A stretch of DNA of 64,000 nucleotides from Saccharibacillus sp. O23 (GCF_002205895.1 NZ_NJDE01000010.1:248001-312000); one strand, 5' to 3'; numbered from the stretch's first letter, positions 26,257 to 35,610 are shown. Notes: generated from the sequence alone by a model not told the origin. Numbers and translations are program-made.

Positions 26257-27132
26257 ATGATTACACGTCAGGAGCCGTTCGCGCATCGTATCGCGGCGAA
26301 CGGAGCAGAAGTATTCGAGATCGCTCCCTGGCACAGCTTCGAGGGCTTAAGCGCCGGATTTACGGGCCGCGGCGGCGGAGTCAGCGAAGGGGTTCACGTT
26401 TCGCTCAACTGCGCGCTTCATGTCGATGACGAGCCGCGACATGTCGCGGAGAACCGCGCGCGCGTAGCCGAAGCTGCCGGATTCCGGTTCGAAGATTGGA
26501 CATGCGGCGAACAAGTGCACGAAGCCGAGATCGCGATCGTAACCGAAGAAGACCGGGGAAGAGGGCGAACGGATCGCGAGAGCGCTTTTCAAGATACCGA
26601 CGGTTTGCTTACCGACGTGCCGGGCGTGATGTTGACTTCGTTTTATGCCGATTGCGTGCCGCTTTACTTTTTCGATCCCGAGCGTCAAGTCGTCGGGCTC
26701 GCCCACGCGGGATGGAAAGGAACCGTCGCCGAGATCGGCCGCCGCATGGTCGAGAAGATGAAGGACCGTTACGGCAGCCGCCCGGAAGACATCCGTGCCG
26801 CGATCGGCCCGTGCATCGGAGAACGGCGTTACGAAGTGAACGACGTCGTGCTCGATCGCGTGAAAGTTTTGCTGGAAAAGGAGACGGGTAATGAATCTCG
26901 TTCGCTCGCTGATTTTTCCGAAGATCTGGGCGGCGGCAAAGCCTTGCTGAACTTGAAAGAATTGAACCGACACATTATGATAAGATCAGGTATACGTCCG
27001 GAGCATATCCAGTGCGCCGCTTGGTGCACGGCCAGCCGGACCGATCTGTTTTTTTCGCATAGGGAAGAAAAAGGACGGACCGGAAGAATGGCCAGCTGGA
27101 TCGGACGGAAAGAAGGAGGCACGTTCCGGTGA
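26257..27132 (+). CDS. pgeF: Purine nucleoside phosphorylase / polyphenol oxidase family protein (YlmD/PgeF)
   Basis: 291 residues, AAGGAGG before the ATG. Family members act on purine nucleosides; the E. coli homologue also edits wrongly made peptidoglycan precursors. The metal/catalytic residues are visible in GFTGRGGGVSEG, YADCVPLYFFD (Cys) and LAHAGWKGTVAEI (His), with CTASRTDLFFSHRE near the end. It overlaps yggS by 4 bases and keeps the Bacillus ylmD-ylmE order. Confidence 0.88.
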   Translation: MITRQEPFAHRIAANGAEVFEIAPWHSFEGLSAGFTGRGGGVSEGVHVSLNCALHVDDEPRHVAENRARVAEAAGFRFEDWTCGEQVHEAEIAIVTEEDRGRGRTDRESAFQDTDGLLTDVPGVMLTSFYADCVPLYFFDPERQVVGLAHAGWKGTVAEIGRRMVEKMKDRYGSRPEDIRAAIGPCIGERRYEVNDVVLDRVKVLLEKETGNESRSLADFSEDLGGGKALLNLKELNRHIMIRSGIRPEHIQCAAWCTASRTDLFFSHREEKGRTGRMASWIGRKEGGTFR

Positions 27133-27818
27133 CTTTAAAGCAGCGGATCGCGCATGTGCATCAGAAAGTTTCCGAAGCATGTGAACGCGTGGGCAGATCG
27201 CCCGAAGAAATCAATATCGTAGCCGTCACCAAATACGTCTCGACGGAGCAAACGGCGCGGGTGCTCGACGAAGGCATTCTTCATATCGGAGAGAATCGTT
27301 GGCAGAACGCCAAGCCGAAATGGGAAGCGCTCGGAGAACGCGGCGTCTGGCATTTTATCGGTCAATTGCAGAGCAACAAAGTCAAAGACGTCATCGGCAA
27401 ATTCGCTTACATTCATTCGTTGGACCGGTTGTCGCTCGCGCGGGAGTTGGAACGCCAAGCGGCGGCGGCCGATCTTACGGTTAAAGCTTTCGTTCAGGTC
27501 AATATCTCGGGCGAAGCGTCCAAATCCGGTATGCCGCCCGAAGAAACGTTCGAATTCTTGCGGCAGACGGAACTTCTCCCTCATATCGAAGTCGTCGGAC
27601 TGATGACGATGGCTCCTCTCGACGGCGACGCCGAAGCGGCCCGTCCGGTATTTCGGGGACTGCGGGAGCTGAGGGACGAACTCAATGCTCGGGGCGCATG
27701 TTCGCGGCCGATCGAACATCTGTCGATGGGCATGTCCGGAGACTTCGAAGTCGCGATCGAAGAAGGGGCCACTTGGCTGCGTCTGGGTTCTATTCTGGTA
27801 GGGAAAGAGGAGGACTGA
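27129..27818 (+). CDS. yggS: Pyridoxal-phosphate homeostasis protein (YggS/YlmE)
   Basis: 229 residues from GTG 27129, overlapping the pgeF stop. Single-domain TIM barrel of the alanine-racemase type without catalytic partner domain. The PLP-binding Lys lies in IVAVTKYVS near residue 35; HFIGQLQSNKVKDV, QVNISGEASKSGM and LSMGMSGDFEVAIEEGATWLRLGSI (shown in parts) are family marks. Keeps free PLP levels steady. Confidence 0.92.
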   Translation: MTLKQRIAHVHQKVSEACERVGRSPEEINIVAVTKYVSTEQTARVLDEGILHIGENRWQNAKPKWEALGERGVWHFIGQLQSNKVKDVIGKFAYIHSLDRLSLARELERQAAAADLTVKAFVQVNISGEASKSGMPPEETFEFLRQTELLPHIEVVGLMTMAPLDGDAEAARPVFRGLRELRDELNARGACSRPIEHLSMGMSGDFEVAIEEGATWLRLGSILVGKEED

Positions 27819-27820
27819 CG

Positions 27821-28267
27821 ATGGGCGTCATGAATCGCTTTATGAATTTTCTCGGTCTCCAGGAAGAAGAGGAGATCGTCGAGCGGGTAGTCGAGCAGGA
27901 AGAACCGCAGTACGATACGGCTCCCAATCAGGAGCTTCGCAAAAACTCGAAGACCAATAACGTAGTGAGCATCCATGCGCAGAAGAACGTCAAGGTCATT
28001 CTGTCGGAACCTCGCACGTACGACGACGCTCAACAGATCGCCGATCATCTGCGCGCGCATCGTTCGGTCGTGGTCAATCTTCAGCAGGTTCGGCCCGATC
28101 TCGCCAAGCGGATCATCGATTTTCTGTTCGGCACGGTCTATGCGATCAATGGCAACATTGCCAAAGTCGGCGGCGATATTTTCCTGTGCACGCCCGATAC
28201 GGTAGAAGTGGAAGGCACGATTGCCGATCTGGTCCGCGAGGATCGCGAATTTAATCAAATGAGGTGA
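27821..28267 (+). CDS. sepF: Cell division protein SepF
   Basis: 148 residues from ATG 27821, with GAGGAGG upstream and only two bases after yggS. The N-terminal [13 protein letters not shown] is the amphipathic membrane anchor, followed by an acidic linker ([15 protein letters not shown]) and the SepF core with [25 protein letters not shown] and [17 protein letters not shown]. It bundles FtsZ at the septum with FtsA. Confidence 0.94.
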   Translation: MGVMNRFMNFLGLQEEEEIVERVVEQEEPQYDTAPNQELRKNSKTNNVVSIHAQKNVKVILSEPRTYDDAQQIADHLRAHRSVVVNLQQVRPDLAKRIIDFLFGTVYAINGNIAKVGGDIFLCTPDTVEVEGTIADLVREDREFNQMR

Positions 28268-28274
28268 CGATAGC

Positions 28275-28571
28275 TTGGCTGAATTTCTCCTTCAACTGCA
28301 TAATGTATATCTGCCTTGGCTGCTCCAAATTTATTCTTGGATTCTGATTATCTATATTCTGATGTCATGGGTTCCCAACGTGCGCGAGAGTCAGATCGGA
28401 ATCATTCTGGGCAAAATCGCGGAGCCTTATCTCTCGGTGTTCCGGCGTTTCATTCCTCCGATCGGGGGCATGTTGGACATTTCTCCGATCGTCGCTTTTT
28501 TCGTGCTCAACTATCTGGTTGCTCCGGGCGCGCTGTATTTGGTCGAATTGTTGTACGGACTGGTCGTTTAA
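28275..28571 (+). CDS. YggT/YlmG family membrane protein
   Basis: 98 residues from TTG 28275 (GAGGTGA upstream). Two hydrophobic segments around a conserved middle: [18 protein letters not shown] and [26 protein letters not shown]. Typical YggT protein of the ylm locus; the family is linked to division-site and membrane organisation without a defined reaction. Confidence 0.9.
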   Translation: MAEFLLQLHNVYLPWLLQIYSWILIIYILMSWVPNVRESQIGIILGKIAEPYLSVFRRFIPPIGGMLDISPIVAFFVLNYLVAPGALYLVELLYGLVV

Positions 28572-28595
28572 GAATGAAACGGGAAGTGGAAGCGT

Positions 28596-29378
28596 ATGTC
28601 TAAAAGCATGTACGAACACGTTCATCCGGACGAACGCGAATTCGTCGATCGGGCCAACGAATGGTTGGAAGGCGCGGCGCGTTACCACGAGCTGAAGCTG
28701 ACCGACTTTCTGGACCCGAGGCAGCTCCAACTCTTGAGCATGTTAGCCAATTCGCAGCCGGATGTCGCGATCCGTTTGGATGGCGGGAGTCCGTACGCGG
28801 AGCGCAAAAGAGCGCTGATCGCGCCGGATTACCGCGATCTGGACGGCGAAGACGCGAAACTGACCGTGCTGTCGATTACGCCTGCGGATACCCGTTTCGC
28901 GGAAATCGGACACGGCGACTATATGGGGTCGGTATTGGGACTGGGCATCAAACGTTCCAAGATCGGCGATATCCATCCGCGCGAAGACGGCTGCCACATC
29001 GTGGTCGCCGCCGAGATCGCGGATTTTCTTAATCTCGAACTGCGGCAGGTCCATCGGGTCAGCGTGTTTACCGAGGTGCTGCCGATCTCCGAGCTTCGGT
29101 CGTCGGAGTCGGAATTGGCCGAGACGGAACTGACGGTCGCTTCTCCGAGGCTCGACGCGATCGCGAGCGACGTGTACCGGATGAGCCGCGCGAAGATTCT
29201 GGCTCCGATCAAAGCGGGACGCTGCCGGGTGAATTGGAAAGTGGAAGAAGATCCTTCGAAAGCGCTTCGGGAAGGAGATACCGTATCGCTGCAAGGGTTC
29301 GGACGTTTTCGGGTGTTGGAGATCGGCGATCTGACCAAGAAAGGCCGTTATCGGGTGAAGATCGGTAAATTTGTATGA
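28596..29378 (+). CDS. ylmH: S4-domain RNA-binding protein YlmH
   Basis: 260 residues. The N-terminal two thirds hold the YlmH-specific domain (HYMG-like GDYMGSVLGLGIKRSKIGDI near residue 110). The C-terminal S4 RNA-binding domain covers about 185-260 (APIKAGRCRVNWKVEEDPSKA). Recent work in Firmicutes links YlmH to rescue of stalled ribosomes. It sits between yggT and divIVA as in Bacillus. Confidence 0.9.
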   Translation: MSKSMYEHVHPDEREFVDRANEWLEGAARYHELKLTDFLDPRQLQLLSMLANSQPDVAIRLDGGSPYAERKRALIAPDYRDLDGEDAKLTVLSITPADTRFAEIGHGDYMGSVLGLGIKRSKIGDIHPREDGCHIVVAAEIADFLNLELRQVHRVSVFTEVLPISELRSSESELAETELTVASPRLDAIASDVYRMSRAKILAPIKAGRCRVNWKVEEDPSKALREGDTVSLQGFGRFRVLEIGDLTKKGRYRVKIGKFV

Positions 29379-29535
29379 AGCAAAGCAGGAATTCACGTTT
29401 CGGCGTCGAAATTCCGATAAAACCGAATGGGACCGCTTCGTTTGCCGTAAGGCGGTCCGATGCACGGAACCGGATACGGCCGGCTGCTTCTGCCGAGGGG
29501 TTGGCAGCGTGCTTAATACAATGGAGGTGCACATC

Positions 29536-30063
29536 ATGGCATTAACACCGCTGGATATACATAACAAGGAATTCAGCCGGCGTCTGCGCGGGTACGACGA
29601 AGATGAGGTCAACGAGTTTCTGGATCAAGTGATCAAGGATTACGAGAGCGTGATTCGGGAAAATAAAGACCTGCTGCATCGTATGGCGTCGATGGAAGAG
29701 CGCCTTAACCATTTCATGAACCTGGAAGAGACGCTCAGCAAGACGATTATCGTCGCTCAGGAAGCGGCGGACGAAGTCCGCGGCAACGCGAAAAAGGAAG
29801 CGCAGCTGGTGGTGAAGGAAGCTGAGAAGAACGCGGACCGGATCATCAACGAGGCGCTGGTGAAGTCGCGCAAAGTCGCCGTGGAGATGGAAGAACTCAA
29901 AAAGCAGGCCTCCATTTACCGCACTCGTTTCCGGACGTTGATCGAAGCGCAGCTTGATCTGCTGAGCCAAGACGGTTGGGAAGCGTTGGATCGTCAGAGC
30001 CGCGAACTCGACCGCGAGATGGAGCAAGCTCAATCCGAACGCCGCGCCAGCGAGTTGTATTAA
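29536..30063 (+). CDS. divIVA: Cell pole / division-site protein DivIVA
   Basis: 175 residues from ATG 29536, with GGAGGTG (29523-29529) upstream. The N-terminal lipid-binding domain reads LTPLDIHNKEFSRRLRGYDEDEVNEF with the conserved FxxxxRGYDxDEV core; the rest is long coiled coil. It senses negative membrane curvature and recruits division-site and polar partners. In spore formers it also anchors the chromosome at the pole, a role that may be unused here. A GGACCGC/GCGGTCC hairpin (29430-29458) lies in its leader. Confidence 0.93.
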   Translation: MALTPLDIHNKEFSRRLRGYDEDEVNEFLDQVIKDYESVIRENKDLLHRMASMEERLNHFMNLEETLSKTIIVAQEAADEVRGNAKKEAQLVVKEAEKNADRIINEALVKSRKVAVEMEELKKQASIYRTRFRTLIEAQLDLLSQDGWEALDRQSRELDREMEQAQSERRASELY

Positions 30064-30156
30064 CTAACGGCTCAAGCACGGAAACTGCCTGGGGAAGCGG
30101 GATCGAAACGGTCGGAGAACATACGTCGGGGGGCGGATGCCGGCACGGTTTCGCTA

Positions 30157-30185
30157 TTGACAACCGGCAAATATAGCGCTATAAA
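30157..30185 (+). promoter_or_regulatory. Sigma-A promoter of ileS
   Basis: TTGACA (30157-30162), exact 17-base spacer, TATAAA (30180-30185). Drives the T-box leader. Confidence 0.85.
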
Positions 30186-30244
30186 TAAAAGACCACGCCC
30201 CGGGCGCGGTGTTTCAGCTATTGATATGAATCATCATGAATCAA

Positions 30245-30585
30245 ATTCAACGATGGGAACAGTACGTCATGTCGTTCGTTCTTCAGAGAGCCGGGCCTTT
30301 ACGAGCTGCAAGCCGGCGTACGAAGCATAGACGGAAGATCATCCCGGAGAAGTGCGTTCGAATCCTTTTTGCTTGACGACAGACCGTCGGCGGGAAGAGA
30401 GTAGGCCGCACCGGAAGCCGACCGTTACAGCGGCCCCGCGTTCTTGACGCGGAGACAAGGTGTCGTTTGATCGAGCGATATAAAGACGGTCCGTCTATAC
30501 GGGCAATCGGCTCGAGCAAACGAAACAAGGGTGGTAACGCGAGCGAACCTCGTCCCTTTTCAGGGGCGGGGTTTATTTTTATTTC
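30245..30585 (+). promoter_or_regulatory. T-box riboswitch (isoleucine) of ileS
   Basis: tRNA-sensing leader. Stem I features appear in order: GATGGGAACAGTA (AGTA bulge, about 30250), CAGAGAGCCGGG, GCTGCAAGCCGGCG, then an ATC specifier at 30338-30340, matching isoleucine. The T-box proper is AGGGTGGTAACGCG (30528-30541), and the terminator hairpin CCTCGTCCC / GGGGCGGGG runs over about 30548-30571 with a T-rich tail. Uncharged tRNA-Ile should stabilise the antiterminator and switch ileS on. The T-box has A where ACC is common (GGTAACGCG), a tolerated variant. Confidence 0.92.
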
Positions 30586-30614
30586 ATATTTTTATCCAAA
30601 AGGAGCCGACAACG

Positions 30615-33600
30615 ATGCAAAGAGTCGATGTGAAAGAAAAAGCACGGGCGCGCGACCTGCGCGTATTGAAACGCTGGAACGAAGAAAATACGTTTAAGCA
30701 GTCGATCGACAACCGGGAAGGCAAGCCGAACTTCGTCTTCTACGAAGGTCCGCCGACGGCGAACGGGGTTCCGCATATCGGGCACGTATTGGGCCGCGTC
30801 ATCAAAGACTTCGTAGGCCGGTATCAGACGATGAAAGGTTTCCATGTCGTACGCAAAGCCGGTTGGGATACGCACGGCCTGCCGGTCGAACTGGGCGTCG
30901 AGAAACAGCTCGGCATCTCGGGCAAACACGATATCGAAGAATACGGCGTCGAGAAATTCATCAAGAAGTGCAAAGAAAGCGTCTTTACGTACGAGAAACA
31001 GTGGCGCGACCTGACCGAAGCGATCGGCTATTGGACGGACCTCGATAACCCGTACATCACGCTGGACAACAAGTACATCGAGAGCGTATGGAGCCTGCTG
31101 GCGACGATCCACGAGAAAGGCCTGCTGTACCGCGGACACCGCGTCAGCCCTTACTGTCCTTCGTGCCAGACGACGTTGAGTTCGCACGAAGTCGCCCAAG
31201 GTTACGAAGACGTCAAAGACTTGAGCGCGACGGCGAAATTCAGACTCGAAAACGGCGAATACGTGTTGGCTTGGACCACCACGCCGTGGACGCTGCCTTC
31301 GAATATCGCCTTGGCCGTCAATCCGAGCATGACTTACGTGAAAGTGAAGCAGGACGGCGAAGTGCTGATCTTGGCGAAAAACTTGACGGGGAGCGTGCTG
31401 AAAGGCGAATACGAAACGCTGTCCGAGCTGCAAGGTTCCGAATTGGTCGGCCTGAACTATGATGCGCCGTTCCATTACTTCACGCCGGAAAAAGGACACT
31501 TCATCGTCGGCGCGGACTTCGTTACGGATTCCAGCGGTACGGGCGTCGTGCACATGGCGCCGGCGCACGGCGAAGACGACTACCGCGTCTGCCGCGAGAA
31601 CGGCATCAGCTTCGTCAATCTGGTCGATTCGCAAGGTCGTTTCGTCGCCGAGGTGACCGACTTCGCGGGCCGCTTCGTCAAAGACGGCGAGACCGATATC
31701 GAGATCGTGAAATACCTGGCCGAAAACGGACGCCTGTACAGCAAAGAGAAATACGAGCACAGTTACCCGTTCTGCTGGAGATGCCATACGCCGCTGCTGT
31801 ATTACGCGACGGACAGCTGGTTCATCCAGACGACCGCGGTCAAAGACAAATTGGTCGAAAACAACAAAGGCGTCAAATGGTATCCGGACCATGTCCGCGA
31901 CGGCCGCTTCGGCAAGTTCCTCGACGATCTGATCGACTGGAACATCAGCCGCAACCGCTACTGGGGAACGCCGCTGAACGTCTGGGTCTGCGAAGAAACC
32001 GGAAAGCAGTACGCGCCGAAAAGCATCGCCGATCTGCGCGAGCGCGCGGTCGACTTCGTGCCGGAAGACATCGAACTGCATAAGCCTTACGTGGACGCGA
32101 TCAAGCTGAAGTCGCCGTTCGCCGAAGGCGCGGTGATGACCCGTACGCCGGAAGTCATCGACGTCTGGTTCGACAGCGGTTCGATGCCGTTCGCGCAGCA
32201 GCATTATCCGTTCGAAAATCAAGAAGCGTTCCAAGCCCAATATCCGGCCGACATGATCGTCGAAGGCATCGACCAGACGCGCGGCTGGTTCTACAGCCTG
32301 CTCGCCATCTCCACGATGATCACGGGCGAAGCGCCTTACAAATCCGTTATGGCGACCGGCCATATTCTCGACGAGAACGGTCAGAAGATGTCCAAATCCA
32401 AAGGCAACGTCATCGATCCGTGGGAAGTGCTCGAAGAGTACGGCATGGACGCGTTCCGTTGGGTGATGCTGGCCGACAGCGCGCCGTGGAACACGAAGCG
32501 CTTCTCGAAGAGCGTCGTGGGCGAAGCCAAATCGAAAGTCGTCGACACGATCGTCAACACGCACGCGTTCTTGACTTTGTATGCCGAGATCGACGGTTTC
32601 GATCCCGCGGAGCATCCGTTCCAAGCGCCTTCCGGCCGTCTGGATCGCTGGATTCTGTCCCGTCTGCACAGCTTGATCGCGGCGGCGAACGAAGCGTTGT
32701 CGGACAACGATTTCCTGACCGCGGCCAAAGGCATCGAAGAATTCGTCGACGGCCTGAGCAACTGGTATATCCGCCGTTCGCGCGACCGGTTCTGGGGCAG
32801 CGGCCTGACGGAAGATAAACTCGACGCTTACCGGACGCTGACCGAAGTGCTGTCGACGTTGGCTCGTCTGATCGCGCCGTATATGCCGGTGCTCGCCGAC
32901 GATCTGTACAGCAATCTGGGCGGGAAAACGAGCGTGCATCTGGCCGATTACCCGGAATCCGACGCTTCGCTGATCGACGCCGAACTCGAACGCGATATGA
33001 AAACGTCGCAGCAAATCGTCGAACTGGCCCGCAACGTGCGGAACGAGAACAGCTTGAAGACGCGTCAACCGTTGTCCGAACTGATCGTGTCGATGGACCG
33101 CGAATTCGATCTGGCGGATTACGCCGAGATCGTCAAAGACGAGATCAACGTCAAAGAGATCCGCGTCGAGACCGGAGACAGCGACTTCGTCGACTACACG
33201 CTGAAGCTGAACCTCAAAGTGGCAGGCAAGAAATACGGCAAAAACGTCGGCTTCCTGCAAAACCACTTCAAAGGCATGGCGGCAGACCAAACCCGCGCGG
33301 TCGTGGACAGCGGCTCGTTCAACATCACGTCGCCGGAAGGCGAAGAACTTCAAGTGACGAGCGAAGAACTGCTGATCGAGAAAAAAGCGAAAGAAGGCTT
33401 CGCTTCGGCTTCCGGTTACGGCTTGACCGTGGCCCTGAACACCGACGTCACGCCGGAACTCGAACAAGAAGGTTGGGTTCGCGAGATCGTTCGCGCCGTG
33501 CAGGATACCCGCAAAAAGCTCGACCTCAAAGTGGAACAGCGCATCGATCTGACGCTCGACGTGGATGCGGAGCTGCAAGCGGCCTTGCAAGCTTTCGACT

Positions 33601-33707
33601 CCGTGCTGCGCGAGAACGTCTTGGTGAACGACGTCTCGTTCGGCAGCCGCGAAGGCATGGAACGCGTAACGCTGAACGGCAAAGAAGTCGGCATCGCGAT
33701 CGCTTAA
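30615..33707 (+). CDS. ileS: Isoleucyl-tRNA synthetase, long IleS2-like form
   Basis: 1030 residues from ATG 30615 (AAAAGGAG upstream). Class I synthetase: HIGH at 54-57 inside FYEGPPTANGVPHIGH, GWDTHGLPVE, an editing domain with WTTTPWTLPSN, and KMSKS from residue 591. Bacillus subtilis IleS is about 920 residues with a C-terminal zinc ribbon; this protein is about 110 longer and has no Cys-rich end, matching the IleS2 (eukaryote-like) class, several members of which tolerate the antibiotic mupirocin. It is the only ileS in this standard locus and carries the T-box. Confidence 0.93.
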   Translation: MQRVDVKEKARARDLRVLKRWNEENTFKQSIDNREGKPNFVFYEGPPTANGVPHIGHVLGRVIKDFVGRYQTMKGFHVVRKAGWDTHGLPVELGVEKQLGISGKHDIEEYGVEKFIKKCKESVFTYEKQWRDLTEAIGYWTDLDNPYITLDNKYIESVWSLLATIHEKGLLYRGHRVSPYCPSCQTTLSSHEVAQGYEDVKDLSATAKFRLENGEYVLAWTTTPWTLPSNIALAVNPSMTYVKVKQDGEVLILAKNLTGSVLKGEYETLSELQGSELVGLNYDAPFHYFTPEKGHFIVGADFVTDSSGTGVVHMAPAHGEDDYRVCRENGISFVNLVDSQGRFVAEVTDFAGRFVKDGETDIEIVKYLAENGRLYSKEKYEHSYPFCWRCHTPLLYYATDSWFIQTTAVKDKLVENNKGVKWYPDHVRDGRFGKFLDDLIDWNISRNRYWGTPLNVWVCEETGKQYAPKSIADLRERAVDFVPEDIELHKPYVDAIKLKSPFAEGAVMTRTPEVIDVWFDSGSMPFAQQHYPFENQEAFQAQYPADMIVEGIDQTRGWFYSLLAISTMITGEAPYKSVMATGHILDENGQKMSKSKGNVIDPWEVLEEYGMDAFRWVMLADSAPWNTKRFSKSVVGEAKSKVVDTIVNTHAFLTLYAEIDGFDPAEHPFQAPSGRLDRWILSRLHSLIAAANEALSDNDFLTAAKGIEEFVDGLSNWYIRRSRDRFWGSGLTEDKLDAYRTLTEVLSTLARLIAPYMPVLADDLYSNLGGKTSVHLADYPESDASLIDAELERDMKTSQQIVELARNVRNENSLKTRQPLSELIVSMDREFDLADYAEIVKDEINVKEIRVETGDSDFVDYTLKLNLKVAGKKYGKNVGFLQNHFKGMAADQTRAVVDSGSFNITSPEGEELQVTSEELLIEKKAKEGFASASGYGLTVALNTDVTPELEQEGWVREIVRAVQDTRKKLDLKVEQRIDLTLDVDAELQAALQAFDSVLRENVLVNDVSFGSREGMERVTLNGKEVGIAIA

Positions 33708-33735
33708 ATTAAAAGAATAACAGGCAGGTCTGGGC

Positions 33736-33771
33736 GGCGCCCGTACGGCAGAACAGGTACGGGCGCCGTTT
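33736..33771 (+). terminator. Hairpin after ileS (weak terminator)
   Basis: Perfect 11-bp stem GGCGCCCGTAC (33736-33746) / GTACGGGCGCC (33757-33767), followed by only three T. May terminate weakly or protect the ileS mRNA end. Confidence 0.5.
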
Positions 33772-33801
33772 GGCGTGCAGAGCCGGAAGGTCTGACGGCG
33801 A

Positions 33802-33831
33802 TAGACGCTTTCTTCGGCGCTGTGCTACAAT
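33802..33831 (+). promoter_or_regulatory. Extended -10 promoter of lspA-rluD
   Basis: TAGACG (33802-33807), 18-base spacer, TG-C-TACAAT with TG at 33823-33824 and the hexamer at 33826-33831. Confidence 0.6.
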
Positions 33832-33914
33832 AGACGAGTCGGCAGAAGCGCCTCTACCGCCTTGCCGGCGCCAATTCGAAGGTATCTTAAAGAGGTATGA
33901 GGTGACGGATTAAC

Positions 33915-34424
33915 GTGATTTATTATGTAATCGCGCTTGTGGCAATCCTGATCGACCAAGGTACGAAATATCTGGTCGCTACGCGCATGGAGATTCGGGA
34001 TCAGATTCCGATCATCGGAGACTTCTTCATCTTGACGTCCCACCGCAACCGGGGGGCGGCTTTCGGCATTTTGCAGGAGATGCAGTGGTTCTTCATCCCG
34101 GTGACGCTGTTGGTCGTCGCGGGCATCATCTGGTATCTTCGCCGGATCCAAAAAACGAACAGTTCGGCGCGTCTGCTTCCGATCGCGCTCAGCCTTGTGC
34201 TCGGCGGAGCGATCGGCAACTTCTTGGATCGGATTCGCATGGGCGAGGTCGTGGACTTTTTCCTGTTCAATTTCGGCAGTTACAGCTTCCCGATCTTCAA
34301 CGTGGCGGATGCCTGCATCGTCGTCGGCGTTGCTTTGATCATTCTGGATACGCTGCTCGATACGCGCCGTCCGGACAATGCGCAACCTGCAACAGATAAG
34401 CTTGAACAACGCTCGGAGGAATAA
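33915..34424 (+). CDS. lspA: Lipoprotein signal peptidase (SPase II)
   Basis: 169 residues from GTG 33915. Four membrane helices. Catalytic aspartates sit in GGAIGNFLDRIRMGEVVDFF and FNVADACIVVG; the first conserved Asp is in ILIDQGTKYLV. It cleaves the signal peptide from diacylated prolipoproteins such as OppA and the lipoprotein at 49530. It ends two bases before rluD. Confidence 0.95.
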   Translation: MIYYVIALVAILIDQGTKYLVATRMEIRDQIPIIGDFFILTSHRNRGAAFGILQEMQWFFIPVTLLVVAGIIWYLRRIQKTNSSARLLPIALSLVLGGAIGNFLDRIRMGEVVDFFLFNFGSYSFPIFNVADACIVVGVALIILDTLLDTRRPDNAQPATDKLEQRSEE

Positions 34425-34426
34425 TA

Positions 34427-35404
34427 ATGACAGATAACCCGCGTAACGGGCTCGGCGCTTCGGCGGAAGGGAACGGAACGGAAGAAGAAACGCTGTCGTG
34501 GACCGTCGCGGCGGAATACAAAAAGCAGCGCCTCGACAAATACGTGACCGAGGCGATGGAAGAAGAAGTGTCCCGTTCGCAGATCCAATTATGGATCGAG
34601 CAGGGACATGTGGCCGTAAACGGCCGCAGCGCCAAAGCCAACCACAAACTGGCCGAAGGCGAGACGGTCGAAGTTCGCGTGCCCGCGCCCGAGACGGTCG
34701 ACATCTTGCCCGAAGACATCCCGCTCGACGTGGTCTACGAAGATTCCGACGTGATCGTCGTGAACAAGCCTCGCGGCATGGTCGTGCATCCTGCCGTCGG
34801 ACATTCTTCCGGCACGCTGGTCAACGCTCTGATGTTCCACTGCAAAGACCTGTCGGGCATCAACGGCGAACTGCGTCCGGGCATCGTGCACCGGATCGAC
34901 AAAGACACCAGCGGCCTGTTGATGGCCGCCAAGAACGACAAAGCCCATGCTTCGCTGGCCGCGCAGCTCAAAGAACACTCCGTGAGCCGCGTCTACAAAG
35001 CGCTGGCGCACGGCAATATCGCGCACGATCAAGGCACGGTCGACGCCAATCTCGCCCGCGATCCGCATGACCGCAAGATGTATACCGTCGTCTCTTCCGG
35101 CGGCAAACATGCGATCACGCATTTTAACGTGGTCGAACGTTTCGGCGATTATACCCTGCTCGAGTTGAAACTCGAGACCGGCCGGACCCACCAGATCCGC
35201 GCCCATATGAAATTCATCGACCACCCTCTGGTGGGCGATCCCATGTACGGCCGCAGCGGCGGAAAAGGCCTCAAGATGCAGGGCCAAGCCCTGCACGCCG
35301 CTTTGCTCGGATTCACCCATCCGACCACCGGCGAACGCTTGGAATTCTCCGCTCCGCTCCCGGACGATCTGGAAGAACTGCTGCTGCATCTCCGCAGCCG
35401 TTGA
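34427..35404 (+). CDS. rluD: 23S rRNA pseudouridine synthase, RluD family
   Basis: 325 residues. An N-terminal S4 domain (about 20-85: QRLDKYVTEAM...SRSQIQLWIEQGHVAVNG) is followed by the catalytic domain. The active-site Asp is D158 in HRIDKDTSGLL. LKLETGRTHQIRAHM and FTHPTTGERLEFSAPLP complete the signature. Corresponds to ylyB in the Bacillus lspA-ylyB-pyrR order. Confidence 0.92.
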   Translation: MTDNPRNGLGASAEGNGTEEETLSWTVAAEYKKQRLDKYVTEAMEEEVSRSQIQLWIEQGHVAVNGRSAKANHKLAEGETVEVRVPAPETVDILPEDIPLDVVYEDSDVIVVNKPRGMVVHPAVGHSSGTLVNALMFHCKDLSGINGELRPGIVHRIDKDTSGLLMAAKNDKAHASLAAQLKEHSVSRVYKALAHGNIAHDQGTVDANLARDPHDRKMYTVVSSGGKHAITHFNVVERFGDYTLLELKLETGRTHQIRAHMKFIDHPLVGDPMYGRSGGKGLKMQGQALHAALLGFTHPTTGERLEFSAPLPDDLEELLLHLRSR

Positions 35405-35610
35405 TAACGGAGCTGGCGTTCCATAGGGCCCAAGAGCGCGAAGCGCTAAACAGCTCTTAGCCTTACCTCCCCATCGCGTACGGGAGGCCGAAGCGTCACC
35501 CTCCCATACGCAAAACCCAAATTTTCCGCCACATAATCCATGTCCCTGATCCGCGATCTGCGGCATCATGGAACATAGACCAACCTGCCCTTAAGGAGAT
35601 GAACGTATCC
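35405..35610. other. Intergenic region rluD-dapL
   Basis: 206 bp. Contains a short AAGAGC / GCTCTT inverted repeat (about 35430-35458) and a long GC-rich stretch with GGGAGG / CCTCCC pieces. No promoter with good hexamers and no T-run terminator was found. The strong AAGGAG at 35593-35598 is the dapL ribosome site. Confidence 0.4.

Noticed and set aside
26094-26429. A 111-codon frame overlapping the ftsZ-pgeF gap and the start of pgeF
   Set aside because: It runs through the repeat, the terminator and the pgeF start without a ribosome site or conserved domain.
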